From Candidatus Promineofilum glycogenicum (GTDB taxonomy: Bacteria > Chloroflexota > Anaerolineae > Promineifilales > Promineifilaceae): 64,000 nt of DNA. The first letter of the stretch is position 1. Every line of letters begins with the position of its first letter. The stretch spans positions 372,001 through 436,000 of the forward strand of contig JADJHJ010000006.1 of assembly GCA_016707605.1 (NCBI GenBank), given 5' to 3'. A program made the translations under genes and the position numbers. The notes beneath the pieces were generated by a model, which was not told the DNA's origin, made no database searches, and saw nothing but the letters and a program-made list of their open reading frames with translations. Below, piece by piece: positions 62,422 to 64,000 of the stretch.

Positions 62422-64000
62422 ATGACAATTTGGCACACCCAGACCGTTGAATCGGTCTTGCGCGAACTGAACGTCGATCCCGACCGCGGCCTGAGCGACG
62501 ACGAGGCCGCCCGGCGGCGCGAGCAGGTTGGCCCCAACGAGCTGATCGAGCGCGGCGGCAAGCACCCGTTGCGCATCCTGTGGCAGCAGTTCACCAGCAC
62601 GATGGTGCTCATCCTCGTGGTCGCCGCCGTCGTCTCCGGCCTGTTGGGCAAGACGACGGAGACGGTGGCCATCGCCGCCATCGTCGTCCTGTTCGGCCTG
62701 CTAGGCTTTGTGCAGGAGTATGCGCCAAGCAGGCCATGGCGGCCCTGAAGAAGCTGGCCGTGCCCGTGGTGCGTGTCGTGCGCGGCGGCGAGCGGCGCGA
62801 GCTTTCCGCCCGCGAGCTGGTGCCCGGCGACGTGGTCTTGCTGGAGGCGGGCAGCGCCGTGCCGGCCGACGTGCGCCTGGTGGAGAGCGCCAACTTGCGC
62901 ATCCAGGAGTCGGTGCTGACCGGCGAGTCGGAGGCAGTGGAGAAGAGCACCGACGCGTTGGCGGCCGAGTCGCTGCCGCTAGGCGACCGGGTCAACCTGG
63001 GCTACATGGGCACGGCCGTCACCTATGGTCGCGGCACGGCCGTCGTCATCGGCACGGGCATGGCCACCGAACTGGGCCAGATCGCCACCCTCATCCAGGA
63101 CGTGGGTGAGTCGGCGACCCCACTCCAGCGGCGGCTCGACGGCGTCGGTAAGCTGCTGGCTCTGGTGGGCGTGGCCGTGGCCGGGTTGGTGATGGTCATC
63201 GGCGTGGCCCTGCGCGAAGACCCGCGCGACATGTTCCTGACGGCGGTCAGCGTGGCCGTGGCCGTCGTGCCCGAAGGGCTGCCGGCGGTCGTCACCGTGA
63301 CGCTGGCCCTCGGCGCGCAACGGATGCTGCGCCGCAACTCGCTCATCCGCAAGCTGCCGGCGGTCGAGACGCTGGGCGCGGTCACCGTCATCTGCTCCGA
63401 CAAGACGGGCACGCTGACCGAGAACCGTATGACCGTGACCATTATCGACGTGGCCGGCCACTACCTGGAACTGACCGGTACGGCCCACACCCACCCCGCC
63501 CCGGCCCTGGCCGGCAATGGCGACGCGCCCATTCGACTGGCCGAGCAGCCGCCGGCCATTGGGCTGGCTTTGGCCGGCGGGGCGCTGTGCAACGACGCCT
63601 CGCTGCTACCCGATCCGGCGACCGGCCGCCGCTATGGCGTGATCGGCGACCCGACCGAGGGCGCGCTCCTTGTGGCCGCGCTACAGGCCGGGGTACGCCG
63701 CAGCGCCCTGATGGAAGTGGCCCCGCGTGTGGGCGAACTGCCGTTCGACTCCGAGCGCAAGCGTATGACCACCGTTCACCGCGTGGAACCAAACAACTTG
63801 CCGGAGGCTCTGGAGGGGCTGAAGGCCTGCGGCCTGCGGCCCGATGGGCACTACGTGGCCTTCACCAAGGGCGCGGTCGACGGCATGATCGACATCAGCC
63901 GCGCCATCTGGGTCGGCGGCGAGCCGCAACCGCTGGATGATCACTGGCGCGAGCGGCTGCGCGCCGCCAACGAGCAGATGGCCGACAAAGGCATGCGCGT
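62422..64000 (+). CDS. P-type cation-transporting ATPase (P2A/Ca2+-type), frameshifted, 3' end outside window
   Basis: N-terminal cation ATPase domain (LNVDPDRGLSDDEAARRREQ, VGPNELIERGG), helices 1-2, actuator TGES (SVLTGESEAVEKS), helix 4 motif VVPEGLPAV, phosphorylation site ICSDKTGTLTENRMTV and nucleotide domain (GVIGDPTEGALLVAA, LPFDSERKRMTTV, FTKGAVD). The frame breaks at about 62720. The family reads QEYRAKQAMAALKK, but one base is missing after TAT, so the first frame stops at 62748 and the rest runs in another frame to the window end. PEGLP and the overall pattern indicate Ca2+ or Na+/K+-like transport. Confidence 0.85.

Overview
The window reads as a high-GC bacterial chromosome from the Chloroflexota, most likely Anaerolineae or a neighbouring class related to Candidatus Promineifilum. 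This is an inference from gene content: an Asp23 protein beside NusB, an Aap-type amino-acid importer with unusually long permeases, secreted proteins with Pro/Thr-rich linkers, a CtaB haem farnesyltransferase, and protein sequences that read like that phylum. No rRNA or tRNA gene is visible to settle it. The assembly shows draft-quality scars: homopolymer G and G/C blocks, and single-base frameshifts in several otherwise healthy genes.

Layout. 1-7200 (mostly minus strand): a 23S rRNA methyltransferase (RlmI type), an EamA exporter, an epoxide-hydrolase-like enzyme, MogA, a PHP/Schlafen-AlbA fusion and two membrane proteins. 7365-10326: a broken MmeI-type restriction-modification gene. 10464-14488: DinB and VOC proteins, then the minus-strand unit rpmF-fabD-fabG-asp23-nusB. 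14732-21400: ctaB, then a four-gene polar amino-acid ABC importer behind a structured leader. 21478-30180: aminotransferase, YjbQ, an ABC-2 exporter, a TAP-like hydrolase lipoprotein, a secreted metalloprotease and a membrane cytochrome b pair. 30310-32888: a di-haem peroxidase, a HepT-like protein and a GIY-YIG-like protein. 33004-38553: a cell-surface pullulanase and a ROK sugar kinase. 38825-42443: an acyl-CoA carboxylase operon with a peculiar biotin carboxylase. 42604-45726: an esterase followed by two ATP-grasp ligase-like genes, function unknown. 46137-51679: an NfeD-like protein, an orphan ABC permease and a PadR-controlled MacB-type exporter. 51915-57958: DUF952, a nucleoside phosphorylase, an Hsp70 fused to a gyrase-A-like beta-pinwheel, a small lipoprotein and an amidohydrolase. 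58141-62239 (minus): aroE, Nudix, rsmE and two tandem 16S rRNA m7G1405-type methyltransferase paralogues. 62422-end: a P-type cation ATPase that runs off the window.

The dominant unexpected feature is a dense population (about 40 sites in 64 kb) of inverted repeats whose arms are built from short tandem words, often 7 bases long. They come in more than ten word families, sit in nearly every gene gap, and in at least ten cases lie inside genes. There they add in-frame peptides (rlmI, eamA, pullulanase signal peptide, ROK kinase, Hsp70 fusion, rsmE) or supply the C-terminus or stop codon. This resembles in-frame palindromic elements of Rickettsia and heptameric STRR repeats of cyanobacteria, but with many coexisting families. 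Several homopolymer tracts in the assembly lie where one arm of such a hairpin should be.
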